DNA of 57,811 nt from positions 1 through 57,811 of the forward strand of contig JABABQ010000073.1 in NCBI GenBank assembly GCA_014238155.1, in the 5' to 3' direction. The first letter of the stretch is position 1; the number at the start of each line of letters is the position of its first letter. Made by a program: the position numbers and the translations under genes. The stretch comes from Rhizobiaceae bacterium. GTDB taxonomy: Bacteria > Pseudomonadota > Alphaproteobacteria > Rhizobiales > Rhizobiaceae. The notes beneath the pieces were generated by a model that saw only the letters and a program-made list of their open reading frames with translations, searched no databases and had not been told where the DNA came from. Positions 57,328 through 57,811 of this stretch are shown here, piece after piece.

Positions 57328-57578
57328 GTTTGTTTTGCGCTCACGCTGTCGGGCTGGCGCCCTTCGCTCCGCGGGGGCGCGCCATCAGGCGCGGGCGGCT
57401 CTTCGCCGCCTGATACGGAGAGCGCGGAATGTGCCTCACCATGACGACGGCAAATAATTTATCCCCGCGCTCCCTGGCTCTGAACCATCCGTAGAAGACG
57501 GCGAAGAGCCGTCCGGACCGGTCAGGCCCGCCCCCGCGGAGCGAAGGGCTTTAGCCCGACAGCGTGAGCGCTAACAAA
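57328..57578. repeat. Large imperfect inverted repeat after moxR
   Basis: Left arm 57328-57427 and right arm 57465-57578 are imperfect reverse complements. Shared blocks are GCGCTCACGCTGTCGGGCT, CCCTTCGCTCCGCGGGGGCG, CGGCTCTTCGCCG and AGCGCGG, with small gaps. The loop (about 37 bases) is AT-rich. No open frame there looks like a protein. It fills the 57220-57800 gap and could be a mobile palindromic element or an RNA structure. Confidence 0.75.
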
Positions 57579-57800
57579 TAACCGAGCGCCATTGTCCCCG
57601 CGCCCACCGATCCCGGCGTCCGGGTATTGAAATCACCGCGATGTTAGAATTTCCCATCTTCCATCGCTCGGAGAGGATGCTTACAGGCACCAATCCTTAG
57701 TTAGATAGTGATGCCTGAAAGCACCCATTTCGGCTCTTTGGTTGGCGGACAGCTGACCGCGTTCCCTTATGGCGCAACCCAACCTGCTAAACGGAAGCAC

Positions 57801-57811
57801 AGGAGGTTATG
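57801..57811 (+). CDS. Possible gene start at the window edge
   Basis: AGGAGG (57801-57806) is a perfect ribosome-binding core two bases before an ATG (57809-57811), where the window ends. The spacing is short, so a later start is possible. Given moxR upstream, a VWA (CoxE-like) partner would be expected, but no coding sequence is visible to test this. Confidence 0.35.

Noticed and set aside
1-57811. CRISPR array, tRNA, rRNA, transposase or prophage genes
   Set aside because: No regular spacer-repeat series, cloverleaf, rRNA segment, transposase or phage protein was recognised in any intergenic region or frame.

Overview
The window looks like chromosome from an alphaproteobacterium of the order Hyphomicrobiales (Rhizobiales). 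The best evidence is the irr gene divergent from fabA-fabB-fabI, the order sppA-ihfB-lapA, an SH3 protein beside a hydroxyacid dehydrogenase, and a CyaC-type adenylate cyclase. GC content is moderate, which does not suggest a typical high-GC Rhizobium. I cannot name a genus. No rRNA, tRNA, CRISPR, phage or transposase gene was recognised.

Layout. Positions 1-4896 (minus strand) carry an oxalate/formate C1 operon: GntR regulator, oxc, frc, a formyl-THF-hydrolase-like protein and the start of fhs. Two TGGTATACCA operators lie between it and a divergent isochorismatase hydrolase. Positions 5731-9365 hold a MOSC protein and a HAD hydrolase / class III aminotransferase / DMT exporter group. Positions 9695-16095 are tamA-tamB. 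Positions 16221-22872 are a complete Dpp/Opp-type peptide ABC importer plus a TauE/SafE permease; RNA hairpins flank the binding-protein gene. Positions 22887-27439 hold iolC-iolB and deoA followed by an unusual GIY-YIG-like protein. Positions 27459-35550 (minus strand) hold an RsmC-like methyltransferase, a lipoprotein, pnp, rpsO, a small unknown gene, a GH25 lipoprotein, an SDR and a thiolase.

Positions 35725-43850 are the most interesting part. Six same-strand genes encode an ABC-like membrane protein whose ATPase motifs have all decayed, a stand-alone cyclic-nucleotide-binding protein, a metallo-beta-lactamase-fold hydrolase, two membrane class III nucleotide cyclases (the second a CyaC-like haem/quinone-type anchor with a 2Fe-2S domain), and an exported pentapeptide-repeat protein. 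The last three genes overlap. A CRP-like inverted repeat lies just upstream. I read this as a self-contained cyclic-nucleotide signalling system in which redox or quinone state is sensed at the membrane and read out by the binding protein, possibly through the catalytically dead ABC protein. That role is inference.

Positions 43920-57811 return to housekeeping: fabI-fabB-fabA, irr, an SH3 protein, a 2-hydroxyacid dehydrogenase, an AcuI/YhdH reductase, lspA, two RNA methyltransferases, a CoxG-like protein, lapA, ihfB, sppA, a peptidoglycan-binding protein and a MoxR ATPase. Two repeat structures interrupt it: a 269-bp element with inverted ends (55332-55600), one end of which recurs over the fabI stop codon, and a roughly 250-bp imperfect palindrome after moxR (57328-57578).
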